64,000 bases of DNA from Lachnospiraceae bacterium UBA4260 (GTDB lineage: Bacteria; Bacillota; Clostridia; Lachnospirales; Lachnospiraceae). The stretch is from the NCBI GenBank assembly GCA_002395235.1, contig DGWK01000001.1, positions 50,368-114,367 on the forward strand, read 5' to 3'. The notes under the pieces were generated by a model, which was not told the DNA's origin, did no database searches, and saw only the letters and a list, made by a program, of their open reading frames with translations. The position numbers and the translations under genes are program-made. Below are positions 44,625 through 53,087 of this stretch, in pieces; the stretch's first letter is position 1, and each line of letters starts with the position of its first letter.

Positions 44625-44837
44625 ATGTGTGTAGGACTTTCGGCGAGAGTAGTCAAGATCAATGAGAACGGAACGGCACTGGTGGACGCCAGCGGAGCAA
44701 AGAGGCAGGTGTCTGCGCAGCTCCTTGAAGATCTGGAGCCGGGCGATTACGTCATGGTCCATGCGGGAGCCGCCATTTCCAAGATCACCAGCGATGACCG
44801 TTCGGAGACGGAGGATCTCCTGGAGGCGTATTTATGA
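44625..44837 (+). CDS. hypC: Hydrogenase assembly chaperone HypC
   Basis: 70 residues from the ATG at 44625 (AAGGAGGAAAAT upstream); a longer open frame begins inside hypF but MCVG is the conserved start, with Cys2 as the iron ligand after Met removal. The OB-fold pattern (ARVVKINENGTALVDASG, PGDYVMVHAGAAI) is typical. HypC carries iron with HypD and shuttles the Fe(CN)2CO unit to the target. It overlaps hypD by four bases. Confidence 0.95.
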   Translation: MCVGLSARVVKINENGTALVDASGAKRQVSAQLLEDLEPGDYVMVHAGAAISKITSDDRSETEDLLEAYL

Positions 44838-45907
44838 GTCAGAACAGCACGAATACGGCCGGCGGCGACAAGAAAAAGAGCGCGCTGGACATTCTCAAGA
44901 ATTACAGCGGTCCCGAAGTGAGGATCATGGAAGTGTGCGGCACGCACACCCACGAGATCTTCCGCCTGGGCATCCGCAAAATATTGCCGAAGAACATTCG
45001 CCTGATCTCGGGACCGGGATGTCCGGTCTGCGTGACGCCGGTCAGTTTTATCGATGAGGCGCTGCTTCTTGCCCTCGAGCACGGCTGCACCATCTGTACA
45101 TTCGGAGATCTGGTGCGGGTGCCCGGCACGTCATCGAGCCTTCAGAAGGCGCGCGGCGAAGGTGCCAAAGTACAGGTCGTCTATTCCCCGGCGGACGCGG
45201 TGGATTACGCGGCCGCTCATCCGCAGGAGCAGGTGGTTTTTCTGTCAGTGGGATTTGAGACCACGACGCCTTCCGTGTGCCTGGCGGTGCAGTCGGCGCA
45301 GGAGCGGGGCGTGGAGAATTTCTCTGTTTTGACCGCCAATAAGACCATGCCCGGAGCCTATGAGGCCATGAAGGACAGCACGGACCTGTACCTGTATCCC
45401 GGTCATGTGCACGCGATCGTAGGAACGGGAATCTGCGAGGACCTGGCGGCGCGCGGCGTAAGCGGCGTCTGCGCAGGGTTTACAGCTGCGGAGCTCGTGA
45501 CGGCGCTGGCCGTGGCGGTGACTAAATTCGAGAAGGGGGAGCCCTTCTTCGTCAACTGTTACCCCAGAGTTGTCAGGCCCCAGGGACAGCCGGCGGCGGT
45601 CCGTCTTGTGGAATCCATGATGGAGCCCTGCGACAGCGAGTGGAGAGGAATCGGCGAGATCCCGCTCTCCGGTATGAAACTGAGAGATTCCTACGCGCAG
45701 TTTGACGCGAGGATCAAGTTTAATCTGCCCAAAGTGGAGGGAAAGAGCAATCCCGCCTGCCGATGCGGGGAGGTCCTGCAGGGCAAATGCCTGCCCTCCG
45801 ACTGCAAGGTTTTCGGCAAAGTCTGCACGCCCGAGCACCCCATCGGAGCCTGTATGGTATCCGGGGAAGGTGCCTGTTCGGCTTTCTATCTGTACGGTGG
45901 AGAATGA
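44834..45907 (+). CDS. hypD: Hydrogenase maturation protein HypD
   Basis: 357 residues. HypD holds the iron on which CN and CO are assembled and has a 4Fe-4S cluster. The conserved stretches EVCGTHTHEIFR, SGPGCPVCVTP and GFETTTPS are present, as is the C-terminal Cys cluster (CRCGEVLQGKC, CKVFGKVC, GACMVSGEGAC). Length matches the family. It begins inside the hypC stop (ATGA) and ends 14 bases before hypE. Confidence 0.97.
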   Translation: MSQNSTNTAGGDKKKSALDILKNYSGPEVRIMEVCGTHTHEIFRLGIRKILPKNIRLISGPGCPVCVTPVSFIDEALLLALEHGCTICTFGDLVRVPGTSSSLQKARGEGAKVQVVYSPADAVDYAAAHPQEQVVFLSVGFETTTPSVCLAVQSAQERGVENFSVLTANKTMPGAYEAMKDSTDLYLYPGHVHAIVGTGICEDLAARGVSGVCAGFTAAELVTALAVAVTKFEKGEPFFVNCYPRVVRPQGQPAAVRLVESMMEPCDSEWRGIGEIPLSGMKLRDSYAQFDARIKFNLPKVEGKSNPACRCGEVLQGKCLPSDCKVFGKVCTPEHPIGACMVSGEGACSAFYLYGGE

Positions 45908-45921
45908 GAGAGGAGAATAAG

Positions 45922-46932
45922 ATGAGTAAGAGCGATACAGTAACACTGGCGCACGGCGCCGGAGGCAAGCAGACCTCCGAGCTGATCGACCGCGTCTTCA
46001 AGGCACATTTTCAGAACCCGCTCTTTACGGCGGACGACGCGGCCGTGATCGATGTCGAGAAGGGAAAAATCGCCATGTCCACGGACGGCTTCATCGTATC
46101 TCCGGCCTTCTTCGCGGGCGGCAATATCGGAAAGCTCTCGATCTGCGGCACGGTCAATGATCTGGCCTGCATGGGCGCCGTGCCAAAATATCTCACCTGC
46201 GGATTTGTCATCGAAGAGGGCTTCTCCATGGATCAGCTCGAGGAGATCGCCGCTGCCATGGAAAAGACGGCCGCGGAAGCGGGCGTGAAGATCGTGGCAG
46301 GTGACACCAAGGTCGCCGGCAAGGGACAGGTGGACGGCATTTTCATCAACACGACGGGAGTCGGGATCATTCCCGAGGGCGTTCGAACCTCCGGTGCGCT
46401 GGCAAAACCCGGCGACGCCGTCATTGTGACCGGCGACATCGGAAGACACGGCTGCACGATCCTTCTTGAGAGAGAGGACTACGGAATCGAGGCAGATGTC
46501 ACCAGCGACTGCGCGCCCCTTTCCGGTGCGGTACAGGCCGCTCTGGCCGCTGTCCCCGGAATCCACGTCATCCGAGACGCCACGAGAGGCGGCGTCGGAA
46601 CCGTTCTCTACGAGATCGCGGCGCAGAGCGGCGTCGGCGTGAACCTGGAAGCTGCGGCTATTCCGGTCGATCCGGCGGTAAAGGGCGTCTGCGGACTGCT
46701 TGGCCTTGAGCCGCTGTACCTCGCCTGTGAAGGCCGGCTCGTTATGGTCTGCCCCGAGGAGAGTGTAGAGCTTCTACTGGAGACACTACGGGCCTGCAAG
46801 TATACCGAGGGCGCGACTATGATCGGCAGGATCACGGATCAGATGCCCGGAAGAGTGACCATGACGACGGAGATCGGGGCACAGACACTGCTTCCCCAGC
46901 CCGGAAATGAGCTGCTTCCCAGAATCTGCTGA
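45922..46932 (+). CDS. hypE: Hydrogenase maturation protein HypE
   Basis: 336 residues from the ATG at 45922, chosen because GAGAGGAGAATAAG is upstream and the longer open frame overlaps hypD. HypE dehydrates the carbamoyl group on its C-terminal Cys to a thiocyanate. LAHGAGGKQTSELI at the start, STDGFIVSP, and the protein's last four residues PRIC with the acceptor Cys are all seen, so the enzyme looks fully functional. It precedes the TM1266-family gene by 21 bases. Confidence 0.97.
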   Translation: MSKSDTVTLAHGAGGKQTSELIDRVFKAHFQNPLFTADDAAVIDVEKGKIAMSTDGFIVSPAFFAGGNIGKLSICGTVNDLACMGAVPKYLTCGFVIEEGFSMDQLEEIAAAMEKTAAEAGVKIVAGDTKVAGKGQVDGIFINTTGVGIIPEGVRTSGALAKPGDAVIVTGDIGRHGCTILLEREDYGIEADVTSDCAPLSGAVQAALAAVPGIHVIRDATRGGVGTVLYEIAAQSGVGVNLEAAAIPVDPAVKGVCGLLGLEPLYLACEGRLVMVCPEESVELLLETLRACKYTEGATMIGRITDQMPGRVTMTTEIGAQTLLPQPGNELLPRIC

Positions 46933-46953
46933 GATAGTATCGGAGGGACCGGT

Positions 46954-47223
46954 ATGAGCATAGAGACGAGAGTGGCGGTGATCTCGATCATCGTGGAGAA
47001 CGAGGACGCCGCGCAGAAGATCAATGAGATCCTTCACGAATACCGCGGGTACGTGATCGGCAGAATGGGCATCCCCTACAGGAGCAAGGGCATCAATATC
47101 ATCAGTGTCGCCGTGGACGCGCCGCAGGAGAAGATCAGCGCCCTGTCGGGCCGGATCGGAAGGCTTCCGGGCACCAGTGCCAAGACGGCCTATTCCAACG
47201 TGATCACCAAAACGGAAATCTGA
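46954..47223 (+). CDS. TM1266-family protein, putative iron-only hydrogenase system regulator
   Basis: 89 residues with an ACT/NikR C-domain-like ferredoxin fold: ETRVAVISIIVENEDAAQKINEILHE..., GRMGIPY and INIISVAVDA in the family order. TM1266-type proteins occur next to [FeFe]-hydrogenase maturation genes and are called regulators mainly from that linkage; no DNA-binding domain is seen. Here it lies between hypE and the second nitrogenase-like set. A tandem repeat of 13-14 bases carrying stop triplets follows its stop codon. Confidence 0.85.
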   Translation: MSIETRVAVISIIVENEDAAQKINEILHEYRGYVIGRMGIPYRSKGINIISVAVDAPQEKISALSGRIGRLPGTSAKTAYSNVITKTEI

Positions 47224-47264
47224 TAACGAAGATATAACAACGCAGATATAAAATGCAGATATAG
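47221..47264 (+). repeat. 13-14 base tandem repeat after the TM1266-family gene
   Basis: After the stop TGA (47221-47223) AGATATAA occurs at 47230-47237 and 47244-47251 and AGATATAG at 47257-47264. Each copy holds a stop triplet. The gene end AAATCTGATAA is a looser first copy. Confidence 0.7.
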
Positions 47265-47277
47265 TGACGGAGACAGA

Positions 47278-49476
47278 ATGATCAGAATAGCTTTTTACGG
47301 CAAAGGCGGCATCGGGAAATCGACGACCGTTTCAAACTTATCCCGCTACTGGGCGGAGCGCGGCATGTGCGTGCTGCAGATCGGCTGCGATCCCAAGGCG
47401 GACTCCACCCTGAGCCTTCGCGGCGGAGCGGCGCTCCCGACTGTCATGGAGATGGTCCGAAGGCGGGAGCCCTTTGCTCTCGAGGACGTGATCTGCGTCC
47501 GGGAGACGGAAGGCGGCGGCAGGATCATCTGCGCGGAGGCCGGCGGGCCTACGCCCGGGCAGGGCTGCGCGGGGCGCGGGATCATCACGGCGCTGGAGAC
47601 CTTGCGGAACAAGGATATTCTGGCAAAATACAGCCCCGACATCATTCTCTATGACGTCCTGGGCGATGTGGTCTGCGGCGGTTTTGCCATGCCCATGCGG
47701 GAGGGATTCGCCAACAGAGTCTACGTCCTGACGTCCGGGGAGAACATGGCCATCTACGCGGCCGCCAATATCGGCCTGGCCGTGCAGGGCTTTAAGGAGA
47801 GGGGCTACGCGCAGCTGGGCGGCCTGATCCTCAACCGCAGGAATGTAAAGCGTGAGGAGGAGAAGGTTCAGGAGCTGGCAGAGGACCTGCACACGGAGGT
47901 GATCGGCACTCTTAAGCGGTCGGAGACGGTGCAGGAGGCGGAAGAGCTGGGCGCCACTGTCATGGAAGCCTTCCCGGATTCTGCCATGGCGGACGCCTAC
48001 AGGGCTCTCGCGGACAGGATCGCGCGGGACTGCGAAGTTGCGTATCCGGTTCAGGATCCCGCCGCCGGGCAATCTTTTGGCAGTGCAAAAGAGAGCCCCC
48101 TTTCGGATCTGTCCGGAAATCCCGCGAGGATTCCCATCGGAGAGGCCTCTTTCCCGGCTCCGTTTACGGCGGGACTGGAGTTCAACGCGCCCGTCCACGA
48201 GACCTGGAACATCGTCCACATCGGCATGCTGATGCCGCAGGCCCACCAGATCTACATCTGCTCGGACAACTGCATGCGGGGCGTCGTGATGACGGCGGCG
48301 GAGATGAACGCAATAGAGCGCTTTTCCTGCGTTGTTCTAGAAGAAAAGGACATGCAGAGCGGAAATCTGGAAGAGATCACGCTGGAGGGAATCACGGACG
48401 TACTGGGCAAGATCCGTCAAAAGCGAGGCGAAGAAGGCCTTCCCAAGGCAGTTCTGGTCTTTCCAGTATGTCTGCACCACTTTATGGGGTGCGACATGGG
48501 CTATGTCTACAGGAAACTGGAAAAGAGATTTCCGGGCATCGTCTTCGTGAAATGCTGGATGGATCCCATCATGCAGAAGACCGGCCCTACGCCCGACCAG
48601 AAGCTCCGAAAAGCCATGATGGACGTGCTGCCGACCAGTGAAAGCAGAAACGGGCAGACAGCCCTTCTCGGGGACATCTATGCGCTGGATCCGGAGAGTG
48701 AACTCATGCAGCTGATCCGGAAAGCGGACGAGAAGTGGGGGACGGTCTCGGAGCCGCTGCAGATCCAGGACTGCGAGTCATTGGAAGAGTACTATAAGCT
48801 GTCCGGCAGAGAGGTTATGATCACAAGGAGCCCCTTGTCGGAAGTTTCCATAAGGCAGACGGCGAGGAGACTTGGCGCCGCGCCGCTCTATCTTCCGGCG
48901 GCCATAGGTTACGGTCAGATCAGGGAGCTCATGGGAAAAGCGGTGCAGGCTCTTGGGATCACTTTGGAAGAAGCCGGGATCGATCCCGCGGCGGAAGAGA
49001 AGGCCTGCGACGACGCGATCCTTCATCTGAAGAGCGTGATCGGGGATACTCCCATCGCGATCGACTATATCTGCGTGCAGCGGCCGCTGGGGCTTGCGAG
49101 ACTCCTTCTTGAGCGGGGACTGAATGTCAGAGAAGTCTATCTGGATGCGGTGAGCCCTGAGGAGCAGGATGACTTCGAGTGGCTGCAGAAGAGTCACGGC
49201 GAAGTGCTCCTGTGCAGCACGATCCACGTCAAAGGGCGCCTTCTCCACGCGCAGGGAATCGACAGGCAGCACAGTGATTATCTGGCTGTGGGGCCCAAGG
49301 CGGCCTGGTTCTGCGGGACGCGGCATTTCGTCAACCTGGTGGATTACGGCGGCATGTGGGGCTACAGCGGCATCCGCAAACTGGCGGCGCTCATGGAGGA
49401 CGCCTTTGTGAACGAAAAGGACACCGAGGACCTGGTGCCCAGAAAAGGACTTGGCTGCGAGAGCATTGTTATGTGA
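47278..49476 (+). CDS. Fusion of NifH-like ATPase and nitrogenase component 1-like domain, second set
   Basis: 732 residues. Residues 1-255 are a complete NifH: P-loop GKGGIGKS (8-15), GCDPKADST, Cys97 (GQGCAGRG) and Cys133 (VVCGGFA). A short linker (255-295) leads to a NifD-like domain (about 305-715) with CSDNC (328, 332) and FPVCLHHFMGCD (Cys398, Cys405). Fusion of the iron protein to its own partner is very unusual, since the two normally separate after each electron. GGAG precedes the ATG. It ends 72 bases before a NifK-like gene. Confidence 0.9.
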   Translation: MIRIAFYGKGGIGKSTTVSNLSRYWAERGMCVLQIGCDPKADSTLSLRGGAALPTVMEMVRRREPFALEDVICVRETEGGGRIICAEAGGPTPGQGCAGRGIITALETLRNKDILAKYSPDIILYDVLGDVVCGGFAMPMREGFANRVYVLTSGENMAIYAAANIGLAVQGFKERGYAQLGGLILNRRNVKREEEKVQELAEDLHTEVIGTLKRSETVQEAEELGATVMEAFPDSAMADAYRALADRIARDCEVAYPVQDPAAGQSFGSAKESPLSDLSGNPARIPIGEASFPAPFTAGLEFNAPVHETWNIVHIGMLMPQAHQIYICSDNCMRGVVMTAAEMNAIERFSCVVLEEKDMQSGNLEEITLEGITDVLGKIRQKRGEEGLPKAVLVFPVCLHHFMGCDMGYVYRKLEKRFPGIVFVKCWMDPIMQKTGPTPDQKLRKAMMDVLPTSESRNGQTALLGDIYALDPESELMQLIRKADEKWGTVSEPLQIQDCESLEEYYKLSGREVMITRSPLSEVSIRQTARRLGAAPLYLPAAIGYGQIRELMGKAVQALGITLEEAGIDPAAEEKACDDAILHLKSVIGDTPIAIDYICVQRPLGLARLLLERGLNVREVYLDAVSPEEQDDFEWLQKSHGEVLLCSTIHVKGRLLHAQGIDRQHSDYLAVGPKAAWFCGTRHFVNLVDYGGMWGYSGIRKLAALMEDAFVNEKDTEDLVPRKGLGCESIVM

Positions 49477-49548
49477 GGACAGCCGGCGCATCGGCTTGCT
49501 TTGCGAGCCTTAAAAGCGTGGTGAACAGTATCTGAACAGGAGGGATCT

Positions 49549-50754
49549 ATGCGACAGGCATACCGAATTCTGCCGGTCTATACGGGAGACGTTTCCGGCG
49601 TGTGCAGCGCCCTTTACGAACTGGGCGGCATGGTGGTCATGCACGACCCGTCGGGCTGCAATTCCACCTATAACACACACGATGAGATCCGATGGTATGA
49701 CCGGGACAGCCTGATCTTTCTGTCGGGACTGTGCGAGCCGGACGCGATCATGGGAAATGACGCCAAATTCATCGATGACGTGGTGCGAGCCGCGCAGGAG
49801 TTTTCTCCCGCCTTCATAGCGCTGTGCAACTCGCCGATCCCGTATCTGACGGGAACGGATTTCGCGGGGATCTGCCGGATCATTGAACACAGGACCGGAA
49901 TCCCTTCCTTCTACATTCCGACCAACGGGATGCACGACTATATCAGCGGAGCCGGACTCGCTTTCGAGAAGCTGGCGGAAAAGCTGTTCGGGGAAAGCGA
50001 GGCGGAAAGCGCGAAAGCCGGCGGGAAGAAGTCTGGGGATGAGCACAGAGAGATTCGAGTCAATATTTTGGGCATGACGCCTCTGGATTACGCGGCAAAG
50101 AGCTGCTGCGGTTCACTCCGGGAGATTCTGGAAGACGGCGGCTGCCGGGTGGTGTCTGTGTGGGCTATGGGAGATACCCTGGAACAGCTGCGGCAGGCAG
50201 GCGAAGCGGACGTCAATCTGGTCGTCTCCGCCTCAGGCCTCAAGGCCGCGCGCTATCTGCAGAAGCGCTTCGGAACGCCCTGGGTGGCGGGCGCCCCCGT
50301 GGGAAGTGCGGCGAAGGAGCTGCTCGAGAGGCTCCGGCAGGCGGCTGCCGGGGGAGAGAGCGGACCTTTTTACGGACATGTGAGGGAAGAGATGCGGGAT
50401 ATCCCGCAATGTATCGTGATCGGAGAGCCGGTCCTGTCCTGCAGCATCGCGGAGGACTGCGAGGCGAAGGGTATGCGCACGAAAGTGATCGCCGCGAGCG
50501 AGGAGAGCGAATCCCTGCTTCGGCCCGGCGATCTTCTCTGCCGGGGAGAAGAGGAAATCGAGAATACCCTGAAGGTGCTGTGCAGGCCCGGAACATTGGT
50601 AATTGCGGACCCCATGTACGGCTACGTGCTTCCGGAAGGAGCTGTGCTGGAGGAGGCGCCGCACCTGGCTTTTTCGGGAAGGATCTACCGAAAGAGATTC
50701 CGGGATCCGTTCCATGAAGGATTCATAAGGAAAGGAGAGAGCGATGGGACTTAA
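49549..50754 (+). CDS. Nitrogenase component 1-like protein, NifK-like, second set
   Basis: 401 residues in one domain. HDPSGCNSTY (Cys37) and ELGGMVVM at the start, and CNSPIPYLTGTDFAG in the position of the third cluster ligand where the usual Cys is Pro. The course parallels domain 2 of the fused protein at 39.6 kb, so the two are paralogues. A short Glu/Ala/Lys insertion lies near 150-170. AGGAGGG precedes the ATG. It overlaps hydF by 11 bases, which ties the nitrogenase-like set to hydrogenase maturation. Confidence 0.9.
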   Translation: MRQAYRILPVYTGDVSGVCSALYELGGMVVMHDPSGCNSTYNTHDEIRWYDRDSLIFLSGLCEPDAIMGNDAKFIDDVVRAAQEFSPAFIALCNSPIPYLTGTDFAGICRIIEHRTGIPSFYIPTNGMHDYISGAGLAFEKLAEKLFGESEAESAKAGGKKSGDEHREIRVNILGMTPLDYAAKSCCGSLREILEDGGCRVVSVWAMGDTLEQLRQAGEADVNLVVSASGLKAARYLQKRFGTPWVAGAPVGSAAKELLERLRQAAAGGESGPFYGHVREEMRDIPQCIVIGEPVLSCSIAEDCEAKGMRTKVIAASEESESLLRPGDLLCRGEEEIENTLKVLCRPGTLVIADPMYGYVLPEGAVLEEAPHLAFSGRIYRKRFRDPFHEGFIRKGESDGT

Positions 50755-51943
50755 CGCTGTGCCTTCGGGCGAGAGAGTGCATATCGGCTTTTTCGGGAGA
50801 AGGAACGCCGGCAAATCCAGCCTCGTCAATGCGGTGACCGGCCAGGAGATCTCTGTGGTCTCCGACGTCCGGGGAACGACCACGGACCCTGTGACCAAGT
50901 CCATGGAACTGCTCCCTCTGGGCCCGGTGGTCATCATCGACACGCCCGGATTTGACGACGAAGGAGCCCTGGGCGAAAAGCGGGTGGCGCGGGCCAAAAG
51001 AGTAATGAACCGGGCCGATTTGGCCGTCCTCGTGCTGGACGCGCAGACCGGCATGTCGCAGGCGGACATCGAACTCCTGGCGCTGTTTAAAGAGAAACAG
51101 ATTCCTTATCTCGTCGTCTGCAACAAGGCGGATCTTCTCGCACCGGACGCGCAGTCAGGAACGGATATCCTCTATGTGAGCGCGAAGACCGGACAGGGAA
51201 TCCATGATCTCAAAGAGAAAATTGCCGCTCTGGGAACGGCCGGCGCCGTTAAGAAATATCTGATCGAGGACCTGATCGAGCCCTCCGAGGTCGTGCTTCT
51301 GGTCATACCGATCGACAAAGCGGCACCCAAGGGACGTCTCATTCTTCCTCAGCAGATGATGATCCGGGGGATCCTGGACGCGGACGGCATACCGGTCTGC
51401 GTCAAGCAGGACCGCCTGCCGGAAGTCCTGGAAAAGCTGGGCGAAGATGCAAAGCCCGGTCTGGTCATCACGGACAGCCAGGTCTTCTCGGAGGTGGCAA
51501 AGGCGGTTCCGGATGGGATCCCGCTCACATCCTTCTCTATTTTGATGGCCAGGTATAAGGGGTTTCTCTCCTGTGCGCTGGAGGGCGTAAAGAAGATCGA
51601 CGAGCTCAGGGACGGAGATACAGTCCTGATTTCTGAGGGATGCACGCACCACAGGCAGTGCGGTGACATCGGCACGGAGAAGATCCCTAACTGGATCCGG
51701 CAAAAGACAGGCGCGGATATCCGGTTTGAGACCTCTTCGGGGACAGGTTTTCCGGAGGACCTGAGCAGGTACGCGCTGGTCATCCACTGCGGGGCCTGCA
51801 TGCTGGGAGACCGCGAAGTGCGCTACCGCATGAAGTGCGCGCAGGACCAGGGGATTCCCTTTACCAATTACGGAACGGCGATCGCCCACATGAAGGGCAT
51901 TCTTGAGAGAAGTACGGAAATAGTGCGAGATGAACAGAATTGA
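50744..51943 (+). CDS. hydF: [FeFe]-hydrogenase H-cluster maturation GTPase HydF
   Basis: 399 residues. HydF is the scaffold on which the 2Fe subcluster is completed before insertion into HydA. GTPase motifs: GRRNAGKSS, DVRGTTTDP, DTPGFDD and NKAD. A dimerisation domain follows, then the cluster domain with EGCTHH (CxH) and IHCGAC (HCxxC) as 4Fe-4S ligands. AAAGGAGAGC precedes the ATG, inside the NifK-like gene. hydE overlaps its end by 14 bases. Confidence 0.97.
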   Translation: MGLNAVPSGERVHIGFFGRRNAGKSSLVNAVTGQEISVVSDVRGTTTDPVTKSMELLPLGPVVIIDTPGFDDEGALGEKRVARAKRVMNRADLAVLVLDAQTGMSQADIELLALFKEKQIPYLVVCNKADLLAPDAQSGTDILYVSAKTGQGIHDLKEKIAALGTAGAVKKYLIEDLIEPSEVVLLVIPIDKAAPKGRLILPQQMMIRGILDADGIPVCVKQDRLPEVLEKLGEDAKPGLVITDSQVFSEVAKAVPDGIPLTSFSILMARYKGFLSCALEGVKKIDELRDGDTVLISEGCTHHRQCGDIGTEKIPNWIRQKTGADIRFETSSGTGFPEDLSRYALVIHCGACMLGDREVRYRMKCAQDQGIPFTNYGTAIAHMKGILERSTEIVRDEQN

Positions 51944-53069
51944 GAGAACCAAAGAACTGGTCGGAATCCTGGAAAGGGAACATACGCTTTCGGACGACGC
52001 TTTTTACGAGCTCTTGGACATTCTGGAGGAAACCGGCGAGAGCGGCGCGGCGCGGTCCGTGCAGATCCGCGACGCCATCCCGGCTGCCGTGTGCACGCCC
52101 GAGGAAGCGGTCCTGTACGCCGCCGCGCGAAAGGTAAGGGAGCAGTATTACGGAAAAGACGTCTATCTGCGCGGGCTCATAGAGTTCACCAACTACTGCA
52201 GGAATGACTGTCGGTACTGCGGCATTCGCAGGAGCAACGGCAAAGCGGAGCGCTACAGGCTCAGCGACGAGCAGATCCTGCGCTGCTGCGAGCAAGGGTA
52301 CGCGCTGGGATTTCGGACCTTTGTCCTGCAGGGCGGCGAAGACATGTACTATACGGACGAGAGGATCTGCAGGGTTGTGAGGGCGATCCGGGAGAAATAT
52401 CCGGACTGCGCCATAACGCTTTCCATCGGGGAGAAGAGCAGGGAGTCCTATCTGGCTTATAAAGAAGCCGGGGCGGACCGCTATCTTTTGCGGCAGGAGA
52501 CTTCGAACCCGGATCATTACCGGTATCTTCATCCCGCGGAACTTTCCATCGAGAACAGGAAGCGCTGCCTGCAAGATCTCAAAGAGATCGGCTACCAGGT
52601 GGGCTGCGGAATCATGGTGGGGTCCCCCGGGCAGACGAGGGAGCACATTCTGCAGGATCTGCGCTATATGCAGGACTTCGGGCCGCAAATGATCGGAATC
52701 GGGCCTTTTATCCCGCATAAGGACACTCCCTTTGCGGACGAGAAACCGGGCAGTCTCTATGACACGCTGCATCTTCTGGCGATCATCCGGCTCATGCTGC
52801 CGGGCGTGCTCCTTCCGGCCACCACGGCGCTGGGCACGATCCACCCGGCCGGCAGGGAACTGGGACTTCTGGCGGGCGCCAATGTCATCATGCCCAACAT
52901 CTCCCCGGGGGATGTCAGGGGCAAATACCTGTTATACGACGGCAAAATATGCACCGACGACGAGGCGGCCGCCTGCGGAAGATGTATTGACCTGCGGATC
53001 CGCAAAGCGGGATACATAACTGCGATGAGCCGGGGCGACTGCGCCGGATTCGATACAGCACACGAGTGA
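51930..53069 (+). CDS. hydE: [FeFe]-hydrogenase maturation radical SAM protein HydE
   Basis: 379 residues. The radical SAM cluster motif CX3CX2C is CRNDCRYC near residue 90, in FTNYCRNDCRYCGIRRSN. FVLQGGED and the C-terminal VMPNISPGDVRGKYLLY match HydE rather than biotin synthase. HydE acts on an Fe(CO)2(CN)-cysteine complex made by HydG. Its start overlaps the hydF stop. No hydG is found in the window. Confidence 0.96.
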   Translation: MNRIERTKELVGILEREHTLSDDAFYELLDILEETGESGAARSVQIRDAIPAAVCTPEEAVLYAAARKVREQYYGKDVYLRGLIEFTNYCRNDCRYCGIRRSNGKAERYRLSDEQILRCCEQGYALGFRTFVLQGGEDMYYTDERICRVVRAIREKYPDCAITLSIGEKSRESYLAYKEAGADRYLLRQETSNPDHYRYLHPAELSIENRKRCLQDLKEIGYQVGCGIMVGSPGQTREHILQDLRYMQDFGPQMIGIGPFIPHKDTPFADEKPGSLYDTLHLLAIIRLMLPGVLLPATTALGTIHPAGRELGLLAGANVIMPNISPGDVRGKYLLYDGKICTDDEAAACGRCIDLRIRKAGYITAMSRGDCAGFDTAHE

Positions 53070-53087
53070 AGAAAGGAAGGACGAGAG

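Noticed and set aside
38836..50754. True nitrogen fixation genes
   Set aside because: The D and K domains lack normal P-cluster and cofactor ligand patterns, and nifE, nifN and nifB are absent. The cluster is only nitrogenase-like.
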